DNA of 12,378 bases from Syntrophales bacterium (GCA_030655735.1 JAUSPK010000072.1:1-12378); one strand, 5' to 3'; shown: positions 1 through 6,886, counted from the stretch's first letter. Translations and numbers: made by a program. Notes: generated from the letters alone by a model not told the origin.

Positions 1-15
1 CTGAACCATTTTATC

Positions 16-24
16 AGGAAAGGA
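16..24 (+). promoter_or_regulatory. Ribosome binding site deciding the TTG start of aspS
   Basis: AGGAAAGGA, purine-rich, ends 8 nt before the TTG at 33. It supports the non-ATG start, since the N-terminal OB fold begins about ten residues later. Confidence 0.7.
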
Positions 25-32
25 TTTACAAC

Positions 33-1808
33 TTGTCTGCATTTATAACCGAAGAGAAACGAACACATTACTGCGGCAGCCTCAGGGCACAGCACGCGGG
101 CGCACAGGTCGTCCTGATGGGGTGGGTCCACCGGAGGAGAGACCTAGGTGGGCTGATCTTCATCGACCTGAGGGACCGGGAGGGGACCATTCAGGTCGTC
201 TTCGACCCCGAAAAGGGACCGCAGGCACACGAACTGGCGCACAGCATACGAAACGAATTCGTCCTGGCGATAAAGGGGCGGGTGAATCTTCGCCCCACCA
301 ATATGATTAACCCGTCGCTGAAGACCGGCGAGGTTGAGGTCGCCGCCGATGAGCTCGAGATACTAAACGAATCGGAAACGCCCCCCTTCGTCCTTGACGG
401 CGAGACTGCGGTATCGGAAAACCTGCGTCTCAAATACCGGTACCTGGACCTGAGACGCAAGGGCATCCAGCAGAACATCATCCTGAGAAGCAAGGTCGCT
501 GCAGAGACGAGGATGTACCTCCAGGGAGAGGGCTTCATAGAGATCGAGACCCCCTTCCTGACAAAGAGCACGCCCGAGGGCGCCCGCGACTACCTCGTTC
601 CGAGCAGGGTCACCCCGGGGAGCTTTTACGCCCTCCCCCAGTCCCCCCAGCTCTTCAAACAGCTGCTGATGGTATCGGGTTTCGACAAGTACTACCAGAT
701 CGTCAAGTGCTTCCGCGACGAGGACCTGCGGGAGGACCGCCAGCCCGAGTTTACCCAGATAGACATGGAGATGTCCTTTATATCGGAGGACGATATCACC
801 GGTGTTATTGAGGGGATGATGGCGCACATCTTCGAGGCATGCCTCGGCAGAAAGCTCCAGACCCCCTTCCCCCGGCTCACCTACCGGGAGGCGATCGACC
901 GGTATGGGAGGGATAACCCCGACACGCGTTTTTCCCTCGAGATTACGGACCTGACCGATATAGCCGGAAAATCGGAATTCCGCGTCTTCTCGGAGGCGGC
1001 AAAAAGCGGTGGGGCGATCAAGGCCCTGACCTTGGCGGACGGGAAGGCCCTCTCCCGCAAAGACCTTGACGCACTCGGAGACATCGTCAGTCCCTACGGC
1101 GCGAAGGGGGTCGCGTGGGTGCGGATGGGTGAGGACGGATGGACCGGATCGCTGGCCAAATTTTTCAACCCGGAAGAGATGCAGCACGTCCATGAAAGGA
1201 CGGGCGCTCAGACGGGCGCTCTGATTCTTTTCGTCGCCGATGCCGCGGATGTTGTCAATGCCTCCCTCGGCGCCCTGAGGGTCCACCTCGCGAAAAGGCT
1301 GGGGCTGATCGACCCGGACGCCCTCGCCTTTACCTGGATTACCGAATTTCCGATGTTCGAATACAGCAAGGCGGAGGATCGCTATATGGCGACACATCAC
1401 CCCTTCACCTCCCCGGCGGCACAGGACATACCCCTCCTCGAGACCGACCCCGGCAGGGTCAGGGCCCGGGCCTATGACCTCGTCCTGAACGGCTCCGAGA
1501 TAGGGGGAGGGAGTATCCGTATCCATAAATCGGACGTCCAGTCGATGATCTTCAAGGTCCTCGGCCTGGGGGAGGATGAGGTCAGGTCAAAGTTCGGATT
1601 CCTCCTGGACGCGCTGAAGTACGGGACACCGCCGCACGGCGGGATAGCCTTCGGTCTCGACCGCATGATCATGATCATGGCTGGGGCCGAATCCATACGG
1701 GATGTCATAGCCTTCCCGAAGACACTGAAGGCGACCTGCCTCCTGACCGACGCACCATCTGAGGTCAGCGCCGATCAGCTTGCAGATCTGTCACTGAAGA
1801 TCATATAG
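33..1808 (+). CDS. aspS: Aspartyl-tRNA synthetase
   Basis: Class II aminoacyl-tRNA synthetase that charges tRNA-Asp with aspartate in the cytoplasm. The 591-residue length is normal for the bacterial type. In order: an N-terminal OB-fold anticodon-binding domain (about residues 12-115, with GWVHRRRDLGG at 30-40), the class II catalytic core with FRDEDLREDRQPEFTQID (motif 2, from 227), the bacterial GAD insertion (about 300-420), then GIAFGLDRM (motif 3, from 537). The start is TTG at 33, with AGGAAAGGA at 16-24 as ribosome binding site; no better ATG precedes it. Residue 38 is Leu, at a position where some non-discriminating bacterial AspRS (able to charge tRNA-Asn) carry His, which mildly favours a discriminating enzyme. 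That last point is inference from recalled family alignments. The promoter lies outside the window. Confidence 0.98.
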   Translation: MSAFITEEKRTHYCGSLRAQHAGAQVVLMGWVHRRRDLGGLIFIDLRDREGTIQVVFDPEKGPQAHELAHSIRNEFVLAIKGRVNLRPTNMINPSLKTGEVEVAADELEILNESETPPFVLDGETAVSENLRLKYRYLDLRRKGIQQNIILRSKVAAETRMYLQGEGFIEIETPFLTKSTPEGARDYLVPSRVTPGSFYALPQSPQLFKQLLMVSGFDKYYQIVKCFRDEDLREDRQPEFTQIDMEMSFISEDDITGVIEGMMAHIFEACLGRKLQTPFPRLTYREAIDRYGRDNPDTRFSLEITDLTDIAGKSEFRVFSEAAKSGGAIKALTLADGKALSRKDLDALGDIVSPYGAKGVAWVRMGEDGWTGSLAKFFNPEEMQHVHERTGAQTGALILFVADAADVVNASLGALRVHLAKRLGLIDPDALAFTWITEFPMFEYSKAEDRYMATHHPFTSPAAQDIPLLETDPGRVRARAYDLVLNGSEIGGGSIRIHKSDVQSMIFKVLGLGEDEVRSKFGFLLDALKYGTPPHGGIAFGLDRMIMIMAGAESIRDVIAFPKTLKATCLLTDAPSEVSADQLADLSLKII

Positions 1809-1836
1809 AGGCCCTGCGTCCGATGTCCCTTCGCCC

Positions 1837-1865
1837 TTGACAGGGGTCCGGGATATCCATATAAG
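1837..1865 (+). promoter_or_regulatory. Sigma70 promoter for the LysM lipoprotein gene
   Basis: A perfect -35 box TTGACA (1837-1842), a 17-nt spacer and TATAAG (1860-1865, five of six consensus positions). Transcription would start near 1872, giving a leader of about 50 nt to the ATG at 1925. The lipoprotein gene is therefore probably transcribed independently of aspS. This is the best-matching promoter in the window. Confidence 0.75.
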
Positions 1866-1924
1866 TACGTATTGTTATCATTGCCGCGGCAGGAGCGATC
1901 CCGTACGATAAAGGGGGTATAGGG

Positions 1925-2374
1925 ATGAAAAAAGGCTTGTTTTTATCCATACTTGTTTCGGTGGGTCTTGTCTTCCTCGTTTCATCATGTACGTGCACAC
2001 AGGATGTCGTCCGGACACCTGGTGCACAGCAATCCGCCGTCGTGGAGGAGACCGGGACAGATGCAGAAAACCCCACTCCGGCACAGGCGCCGGAAGAAGA
2101 GGCCCCTCTTGTCAGGGAACACGTCGTCAAGGGTGGCGAGTGTCTCTGGTGGATTGCGGAATACGAGGACATCTATAACGACCCATTCATGTGGCCGCTG
2201 ATCTACAGTGCCAACAGGGACAGAATAGAAGATCCCGGCTGCATCTACCCGGAACAGATACTCCGCATCCCGAGAAGCGGACATACCCTGGATGAGATCA
2301 AAGAGGCGCGGCGCCAGGCCGGAGCGCCCCGTCCATACACACCGCCGGAGGGATGCCAGCCGCCCCTCGATTAG
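1925..2374 (+). CDS. LysM-domain lipoprotein
   Basis: A 149-residue exported lipoprotein expected to sit in the cell envelope and touch peptidoglycan. The N-terminus has two lysines, a hydrophobic core and a lipobox VSSC, so Cys22 should be lipidated. Residue +2 is Thr, not Asp, so the Lol rule predicts the outer membrane. Residues 23-62 are a low-complexity Pro/Glu/Ala-rich linker. Residues 64-117 form one LysM domain (REHVVKGGECLWWIAE at its start, YPEQILRIPR at its end), a fold that binds N-acetylglucosamine-containing glycans. No catalytic domain is fused to it, so it is probably a structural or targeting protein. AAAGGGGG at about 1910-1917 is the ribosome binding site. It has its own promoter upstream and a strong hairpin terminator downstream, so it is probably monocistronic. 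Confidence 0.9.
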   Translation: MKKGLFLSILVSVGLVFLVSSCTCTQDVVRTPGAQQSAVVEETGTDAENPTPAQAPEEEAPLVREHVVKGGECLWWIAEYEDIYNDPFMWPLIYSANRDRIEDPGCIYPEQILRIPRSGHTLDEIKEARRQAGAPRPYTPPEGCQPPLD

Positions 2375-2397
2375 ACACACCACTCAATTTACCGTTC

Positions 2398-2427
2398 AGA
2401 GAGGGCGCGCGAGCGCCCTCTCTCTTT
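2398..2427 (+). terminator. Hairpin terminator after the LysM lipoprotein gene
   Basis: A perfect 11-bp stem, AGAGAGGGCGC (2398-2408) with GCGCCCTCTCT (2413-2423), closed by a GCGA tetraloop of the stable GNRA class and followed by CTTT. The U-tract is short, so termination may be partial, but the stem lies 23 nt after the stop codon and no gene crosses it. Confidence 0.75.
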
Positions 2428-2486
2428 GTGCCCCGGCGAGACAGTATCCCCCTTAGTATTAAAAGGCTGGCCGCTCCGGGAAAGGC

Positions 2487-2516
2487 TTGACACCGGCGCC
2501 TCAACTGCGTTAGGGT
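2487..2516 (+). promoter_or_regulatory. Candidate promoter for the rdgC-family gene
   Basis: TTGACA (2487-2492) is a perfect -35 box. The best -10 is TAGGGT (2511-2516, three of six positions) after an 18-nt spacer. The position, between a terminator and a gene, fits a promoter, but the -10 is weak. Confidence 0.4.
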
Positions 2517-2569
2517 TCCGGCCTGGCTTGGCAGGCTGTCATCTGCCGGTTATCAGGAAGGAGTTTGTT

Positions 2570-3616
2570 ATGGGATTATCAAAGGGAACGCTGACCTTCA
2601 CACGATATCGTGTTACCGGGGAGCTGCCGGACGCGCTTGCGGATTTTATGGACAGGCAGATCAAGATCTTCGCCTTCAGGGAGCTGTCGGCCGGAACGGA
2701 CGAGAAGGCCCTGGGGTGGACCAGCCTTGACAATGTACTGGATACCGATTTCGAATACGCGAACTACTCGATTGGCGACTACTACGTCTTTTCCCTCCGT
2801 ATCGACCGCCGGGCGGTCCCCCCTTCCCTCCTGAAACTGCGGGTGCTCAAGGCGGAAAAGGAGTTCTTGGAGGAAAAGGGCCTGAAGAAGCTCTACAAGG
2901 GACAGCGCGAAGACATCAGAGAGACCGTCAAGCTGGGGCTGCTGAGCAGGGCTCAACCCGTCCCCTCATTCCAGGAGGTCTGCTGGTCGGTCTCAGGGAA
3001 ATGGCTGCTGTTCGGAACCCTCACAGAGAAGGTAAACGACGATTTCAAGGAGCTGTTCAAGCGATCGTTCAACCTGTCCCTCTTACCCTTTCTGCCCTGG
3101 GACACGGACTCTCTGCCCGACGGCCTCCCGCTCCCCGGAAGGGAATTTCTCACGTGGCTCTGGTTCAAGAGCGAGGAGCGCGGCGGCAGTGTCATGATCC
3201 CGGGTACGGGGGACGCAGAGGTGATCTTTCTACAGAAGATCGTCCTCGAATCGGGAGAGGGAGAATACTCCGAGACTGTGGCCTGCAGGGGGCTCCACGC
3301 CGACCTCGAAGAGGGAAAATCGGCGCTGCGCAAGGGGAAGAAGGTAACGGAGGCACGCATACAGGTCGGCGCGGGGAATGACCGATTCGAATTCACCTTC
3401 AAGGCCGACACCTTTTCCTTCCAGTCCCTCCGACTGCCGGTTCCAACGGATGTGGATGAAGAAGACCGGGACGGAAAAATTCTTGAGAGGATCTACCTCA
3501 CGGAGGTCGCGATGAAGACAATGGAACAGCTCTTCGCCCTCTTCCTCGAAAAACGCCTGTCCCCCGAATGGGAATCCGGAGAGCTGCCACTTATGAAGAA
3601 GTGGCTGGGGGCCTGA
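2570..3616 (+). CDS. rdgC: RdgC-family protein
   Basis: A 348-residue protein of the RdgC (recombination-associated protein) family. In E. coli, RdgC is a ring-shaped dimer that binds duplex DNA and limits RecA filament assembly. Visible family traits are the GW pair near residues 49-50, the charged helix LEEKGLKKLYKGQREDIRE (about 100-118) followed by LLSRAQPVPS, and a C-terminal acidic segment. Similarity to the E. coli protein is distant, so the activity is inferred. The reading frame is open back to a possible ATG at 2426, but the start at 2570 has AGGAAGGAG (2556-2564) at good spacing; the 48 extra residues would be encoded by the promoter region and look non-protein-like. It stands alone between a terminator and an MBL-fold hydrolase gene. 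Confidence 0.8.
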   Translation: MGLSKGTLTFTRYRVTGELPDALADFMDRQIKIFAFRELSAGTDEKALGWTSLDNVLDTDFEYANYSIGDYYVFSLRIDRRAVPPSLLKLRVLKAEKEFLEEKGLKKLYKGQREDIRETVKLGLLSRAQPVPSFQEVCWSVSGKWLLFGTLTEKVNDDFKELFKRSFNLSLLPFLPWDTDSLPDGLPLPGREFLTWLWFKSEERGGSVMIPGTGDAEVIFLQKIVLESGEGEYSETVACRGLHADLEEGKSALRKGKKVTEARIQVGAGNDRFEFTFKADTFSFQSLRLPVPTDVDEEDRDGKILERIYLTEVAMKTMEQLFALFLEKRLSPEWESGELPLMKKWLGA

Positions 3617-3708
3617 CAAGGAAACCGGGAACGGTGATTTATACAGATCAGAAAAACCAATCAAAAACAGTTTCTGTTGTACCATTTTTGTAACAGAGAG
3701 GGTCGGGT

Positions 3709-4407
3709 ATGCGCGTCAGGCAGTTTCGGTATGCGGCGGACAATCTTGGGTACATCCTGTACACAGATCGATCCGCGCTGGCCATAGACGGCGGTGCCGT
3801 GCGAGAGATGTGCGGGTTCATCGAATCGCATGGGCTCAAACTGGAAATCATCACCAATACCCACCAGCACGGGGACCATACCTGCGGCAACCGGGAATTG
3901 ATCGCCCGGACCGGGGCGCCCTTCATCGACAACCGGACCCTCAACCCAGGCCAGACGATTGAACTGGATGGTGAGAAGATCGAGGTGTATCACACACCGG
4001 GGCATTCGGAAGACTCGATCTGCTTTCGAACAGACAACGCGATCATAAGCGGGGATACCCTCTTCAACGGAACCATCGGAAACTGCTTTACCGGCGACCT
4101 GGAGGGGTTTTACCGTTCCATCAAGACCCTGCTTGCCCTCCCCAATTCTACTATCGTCTATGCCGGGCACGATTATGTACGCGATTCGCTGGCCTTCGCG
4201 CGGAACCTTGAGCCTGAAAACGAGGCGATCGGCTCGTTTCTGGAAAGGTACGATCCGGAGCTCGTTTTCTCGACCATGGAGGAGGAGCGCGCGATGAACC
4301 CCTATCTCAGATTCAACGACCCCGCCATCGTCGCCCTCCTTGAACGAAACGGCCTGCCCGTCGCGACAGAGCTTGAACGGTGGAACTCCCTGATGCGGAT
4401 CGGGTAG
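3709..4407 (+). CDS. MBL-fold hydrolase, glyoxalase II-like
   Basis: A 232-residue metallo-beta-lactamase-fold enzyme, probably a cytoplasmic thioester hydrolase. The binuclear metal site is complete: THQHGDH (His52, His54, Asp56, His57), His99 in HTPGHS, Asp116 in SGDTLF and His154 in AGHDYV. The C-terminal NPYLRFNDPAI (about 197-207) resembles the end of hydroxyacylglutathione hydrolases. The segment after GDTLF (NGTIGNCFTGD) differs from the usual GGCGRxFEG-type stretch that contacts glutathione in true glyoxalase II, so the substrate may be another thiol ester. The ribosome binding site is AGAGAGGG, about 6 nt before the ATG. The 92-nt gap behind rdgC has no convincing promoter. Confidence 0.85.
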   Translation: MRVRQFRYAADNLGYILYTDRSALAIDGGAVREMCGFIESHGLKLEIITNTHQHGDHTCGNRELIARTGAPFIDNRTLNPGQTIELDGEKIEVYHTPGHSEDSICFRTDNAIISGDTLFNGTIGNCFTGDLEGFYRSIKTLLALPNSTIVYAGHDYVRDSLAFARNLEPENEAIGSFLERYDPELVFSTMEEERAMNPYLRFNDPAIVALLERNGLPVATELERWNSLMRIG

Positions 4408-4450
4408 TGTCGCCACCATATAACATCCCGCATATTATCAAGAATCTTCC

Positions 4451-4479
4451 TTGACACAGCTTTCTTCCTGTTTTATCGT
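4451..4479 (+). promoter_or_regulatory. Sigma70 promoter for the DUF2971 gene
   Basis: A perfect TTGACA (4451-4456), a 17-nt spacer and TATCGT (4474-4479, four of six positions including the key T1, A2 and T6). Start near 4486 would give a leader of about 128 nt containing the hairpin at 4560-4579. Confidence 0.6.
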
Positions 4480-4559
4480 TTTTTCGTGATCGGGAAGAAT
4501 ATTGAATAGTGGAGAGAAGCAAGTTCGCCTATTCTTGAGTTCAATCTCGATATATCGGG

Positions 4560-4579
4560 ATCAGGCAAATCTGCCTGAT
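4560..4579 (+). promoter_or_regulatory. Leader hairpin ahead of the DUF2971 gene
   Basis: A perfect 8-bp inverted repeat ATCAGGCA / TGCCTGAT with a 4-nt loop AATC, 34 nt before the ATG. No U-tract follows, so it is not an intrinsic terminator. It could be a protein operator or an mRNA structure affecting translation, or, if the gene is a cassette, the remnant of a recombination site. The role is unknown. Confidence 0.4.
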
Positions 4580-4613
4580 ATGTAAATGTTATGCCTATAG
4601 AAAGGGGCGCAGT

Positions 4614-5327
4614 ATGTACTGCAAGCATCCCAACCTGCCGCAGCCGGAGAGTCCAAGACAAAGGCTTTGGCGCTATCTGCCTTTCGAGCAATTGCTTCAG
4701 CTCATACACGACTCCTCCCTCTATTTCCCCAATATTTCCAGGATGCGTGACAAATGGGAGGGGCTGCTGACAGAAAGAACCAGAGAGCATTTCTTTAAAG
4801 TGGAGTATTCAAAGTATGGCAATTCGTCGGCCGCCATCGGATCAATTAAACAATATGAGGAATTCAAAGATGCATTCTACGTCAATTGCTGGCACATGAA
4901 CGTGCATGAATCGTATCTCATGTGGAAAGTCTATGCCGACAGGGAGTGTGCTATTCAAACGACATTCGAACGGATTACGACCGCCTTTCATGAAACTCCA
5001 GCGGAAATTCATGGAGGAATGATCACCTATATCGACTTTGAGCGAGATTCGATGCCGATAGGCAATGTCTTCACTCCGGTATCGCATAAGGATCTTCCCT
5101 ACCAAGACGAGAAAGAATTTAGGCTATTGTTCTGGAAATCAGCCTTGCAGAACCAAAGTATTTTGGTGCCAGATAACGGCATAAGCATTCCCATCGATTT
5201 GGGTCTACTGATCGAAAATATTTTCATAAATCCAACAAGCGTACAGAATTTCAGCGGCCCTCTTCAAGAGGCTATGGCTCGCAAGTCGCTGCATTTTGGA
5301 GTACGAAATTCGAGAATCAAGGAATAA
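4614..5327 (+). CDS. DUF2971 domain protein
   Basis: A 237-residue cytoplasmic protein of the DUF2971 family, which has no established biochemical activity. Family landmarks are visible: the N-terminal LWRYLPFEQLLQLI (about 18-31) with LYFPNISRMRDKWEG (36-50), the central MWKVYADRECAIQTTF (103-118), matching the MWxxYAxxxxGxxIxF pattern, and YQDEKEFRLLFW (163-174). There is no signal peptide or membrane segment. Codon use is plainly more AT-rich than in the flanking housekeeping genes, pointing to transfer. AAAGGGG at about 4601-4607 is the ribosome binding site. Short complementary sequences GTTATGCC and GGCATAAC frame the gene like integron cassette ends. DUF2971 genes are often seen in accessory DNA; a defence role is possible but not shown here. 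Confidence 0.75.
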   Translation: MYCKHPNLPQPESPRQRLWRYLPFEQLLQLIHDSSLYFPNISRMRDKWEGLLTERTREHFFKVEYSKYGNSSAAIGSIKQYEEFKDAFYVNCWHMNVHESYLMWKVYADRECAIQTTFERITTAFHETPAEIHGGMITYIDFERDSMPIGNVFTPVSHKDLPYQDEKEFRLLFWKSALQNQSILVPDNGISIPIDLGLLIENIFINPTSVQNFSGPLQEAMARKSLHFGVRNSRIKE

Positions 5328-5333
5328 ACGAAG

Positions 5334-5350
5334 GGCATAACAATGCGCTG
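5334..5350 (+). other. Possible partial integron attC site (left arm)
   Basis: Seven nucleotides after the DUF2971 stop comes GGCATAACAATGCGCTG, close in form to the R''-L'' arm that starts many attC sites (RYYYAAC followed by an AATGCGCTG-like stretch). Its core is the reverse complement of GTTATGCC at 4588-4595 upstream of the gene. The remainder of a folded attC is not visible: GAGAAAAAGGGGACAG follows instead. This is pattern resemblance only. Confidence 0.3.
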
Positions 5351-5352
5351 GG

Positions 5353-5416
5353 AGAAAAAGGGGACAGATTTATTTAATCAGCCAATTCCGGGGACAGCCT
5401 ACCTATCCCCCGGCCC
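5353..5416 (+). repeat. GGGGACAG-type short repeat pair
   Basis: Two copies of GGGGACAG (5360-5367 and 5390-5397), 30 nt apart. The first reads AAAAAGGGGACAGATTTATTT, the second CCGGGGACAGCCTACC. The second copy pairs with the following TCCCCCGG to form a small hairpin. Similar strings recur in many bacterial genomes and are often linked to REP-associated tyrosine transposases (RAYT/IS200-like), from memory of such repeats. No transposase gene lies in this window. The stretch fills most of the 132-bp gap before the methyltransferase gene. Confidence 0.5.
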
Positions 5417-5459
5417 CTTGGTTCCGCATTCGGCAGCATACAAGATGAGGTAAATAAAT

Positions 5460-6260
5460 TTGAAATACGTGCATGGGTATGATCAAAGTGAAAACATACG
5501 GTTGCAGGACCAGGCCTCAACCCTTGTCGAATTATTGCATTCTGACACGTTGTATCCGGCGGGGAGCCACGTCCTTGAGGCTGGGTGCGGCGTAGGCGCT
5601 CAGACCATAACGTTGGCCCGCAATAGTCCCGACGCACACATCACCTCAGTTGATATATCCGAGCCTTCGCTTGCGGAAGCCAGGGGAAAAATTGAGGGCG
5701 CAGGATTCACCAATGTAACCTTCCGGCAGGGCGACATCTTTAACCTGCCGTTTGAGCCGGAATCATTCGACCACATCTTTATCTGTTTTGTTCTTGAGCA
5801 TCTGGCACGACCGGGTGAGGCACTCAATTGCCTGAAGAATCTTCTCAAGGTCGGTGGCACCATCACCGTTATCGAAGGAGACCACGGATCGACGTATTTC
5901 TATCCTGACTGCGAAGCTGCCCACAAGGCGATTGAATGCCAAGTCAAACTCCAGAAACGAGCGGGGGGCAATGCCAATATCGGCAGAGAGCTATACCCCC
6001 TCTTAACCGCAGTGGGTTTCACCTCTATCCACGTATCTCCACGAATGGTGTATGTCGATTCAAGCAAACCCCGGCTTGTCGAAGGCTTCACAAAGAACAC
6101 GTTCACGGCAATGATTGAAGGCGTACGTGAATCCTCTATTGAGGCCGGTTTGATTGACGGGAAAACCTTTGATGAGGGAATCAATGGTTTGTACAGAACA
6201 ACACAACCAGACGGGGTTTTTTGCTATACGTTTTTCAAGGCAGTTGCGATAAAGCAATAA
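5460..6260 (+). CDS. Class I SAM-dependent methyltransferase
   Basis: A 266-residue soluble methyltransferase with a Rossmann-like SAM-binding core. Motif I is VLEAGCGVGAQT (38-49). An acidic residue follows in SVDISEPSLAEA, then QGDIFNLPF (motif II region) and FICFVLEHLARPGEAL. LLKVGGTITVIEGDHGS contains the usual turn before strand 5. The C-terminal third (YVDSSKPRLVEGF onward) is an all-purpose lid region that does not reveal the substrate; a small molecule is more likely than DNA because no DNA-MTase NPPY motif is present. The start is TTG at 5460, with GAGG (5447-5450) 9 nt upstream. Base composition is intermediate between the AT-richer DUF2971 gene and the chromosomal background. No clear promoter was found; it may be read through from upstream. 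Confidence 0.85.
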   Translation: MKYVHGYDQSENIRLQDQASTLVELLHSDTLYPAGSHVLEAGCGVGAQTITLARNSPDAHITSVDISEPSLAEARGKIEGAGFTNVTFRQGDIFNLPFEPESFDHIFICFVLEHLARPGEALNCLKNLLKVGGTITVIEGDHGSTYFYPDCEAAHKAIECQVKLQKRAGGNANIGRELYPLLTAVGFTSIHVSPRMVYVDSSKPRLVEGFTKNTFTAMIEGVRESSIEAGLIDGKTFDEGINGLYRTTQPDGVFCYTFFKAVAIKQ

Positions 6261-6318
6261 GTCGCCGAACCAGAGGTTGAAGAGGGGTGCGCGTCAGCCG
6301 GGCGGGTCACAATTTGAT

Positions 6319-6346
6319 TTGACACCTACCAAAATCGTGGTATATT
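6319..6346 (+). promoter_or_regulatory. Promoter giving a probably leaderless HTH transcript
   Basis: TTGACA (6319-6324), a 16-nt spacer and TATATT (6341-6346). The ATG of the regulator begins only 8 nt after the -10 box, exactly where transcription should start. No Shine-Dalgarno sequence can therefore be present on the mRNA. Confidence 0.65.
6327..6342. promoter_or_regulatory. Candidate operator TACCA-N6-TGGTA
   Basis: The inverted repeat TACCA (6327-6331) / TGGTA (6338-6342) lies in the promoter spacer and covers the first two bases of the -10 box. A dimeric HTH protein bound here would block RNA polymerase, so autorepression by the adjacent gene is the simplest reading. Confidence 0.45.
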
Positions 6347-6353
6347 TCCAGCC

Positions 6354-6812
6354 ATGGCAGCGAGAAAAAAAGAGACCGATTTTAATGAGTATTTCGACTT
6401 TCTGTGGGGATACGCCCAGTCAAAGAAGATAAGCAAGGGCGCATTCATGAAGGACTCCGGCCTCTCTCCCCAGCGGTTCAGCGAGTTCTCACAGGGAAGC
6501 AGAAACATAACCGGGGAGTATTTTCTCAAGATGCTGGAGGGGGTCGGGCTGACCACCGAAGAGGTGGAACGGCTCAGCGACATGCCCTTCTCCGACGAAC
6601 AGCGCAGCCACCTACAGTTTGACGCCTTCGTCAAGAGCCAGAGGCCCGTTCTGGAAGAGTTGATGAAAGACCCCGCAAAGCTCCAGACATGCAAGGCCGT
6701 CATCAAGTTTGACCGGGTCTGGAACGACCGCTATGTCCGGAGGCTGGTCGGGAAACTCCCGGAGCTCAAAAAGCGCACGCAGTCTTTCTGGGATAACCTC
6801 TCCCGGCTGTAA
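6354..6812 (+). CDS. XRE-like helix-turn-helix regulator
   Basis: A 152-residue cytoplasmic protein. Residues 10-66 fit a Cro/C1 (XRE)-type helical DNA-binding domain: SKKISKGAFMKDSGLSPQRF is the probable helix-turn-helix, followed by SEFSQGSRNITGEYFLKML. The C-terminal part (about 70-152) is charged and helical (ELMKDPAKLQTCKAVIKFD, GKLPELKKRTQSFWD), perhaps for dimerisation or partner binding; I do not recognise it. The ATG at 6354 is preferred over the later Met32 because the latter would cut the HTH domain. There is no ribosome binding site, consistent with a leaderless mRNA. Base composition returns to the GC-rich background. Targets beyond its own promoter are unknown. Confidence 0.75.
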   Translation: MAARKKETDFNEYFDFLWGYAQSKKISKGAFMKDSGLSPQRFSEFSQGSRNITGEYFLKMLEGVGLTTEEVERLSDMPFSDEQRSHLQFDAFVKSQRPVLEELMKDPAKLQTCKAVIKFDRVWNDRYVRRLVGKLPELKKRTQSFWDNLSRL

Positions 6813-6886
6813 CGAACTTTCCCTGCATGCCTACCGCCAAGACATCCGGCCGTCTGCATGACGGATGAGGCGAAAAACGAAAGACC

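Noticed and set aside
363..1526. Long open frame (387 codons) on the - strand within aspS
   Set aside because: It is antisense to a clear AspRS, has a low-complexity Gly/Val/Arg/Asp-rich composition from the GC-rich third positions, and no family features.
2426..2569. 48-codon N-terminal extension of the rdgC-family gene
   Set aside because: It would begin within the terminator tail and run through the candidate promoter; the ATG at 2570 has a much better ribosome binding site and matches the family N-terminus.
3662..3690. CAAAAA...TTTTTG inverted repeat between rdgC and the hydrolase gene
   Set aside because: AT-only outer stem with a loose interior and no U-tract after it; too weak for a terminator call.
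3661..4419. 252-codon - strand frame over the MBL hydrolase gene
   Set aside because: Shadow of a gene with all metal ligands on the + strand.
4420..4592. ATAACAT (4420-4426) and ATGTTAT (4586-4592) as the two ends of a complete upstream attC
   Set aside because: The span of 173 bp is longer than usual attC sites and contains a promoter; no L arms are visible. Probably chance.
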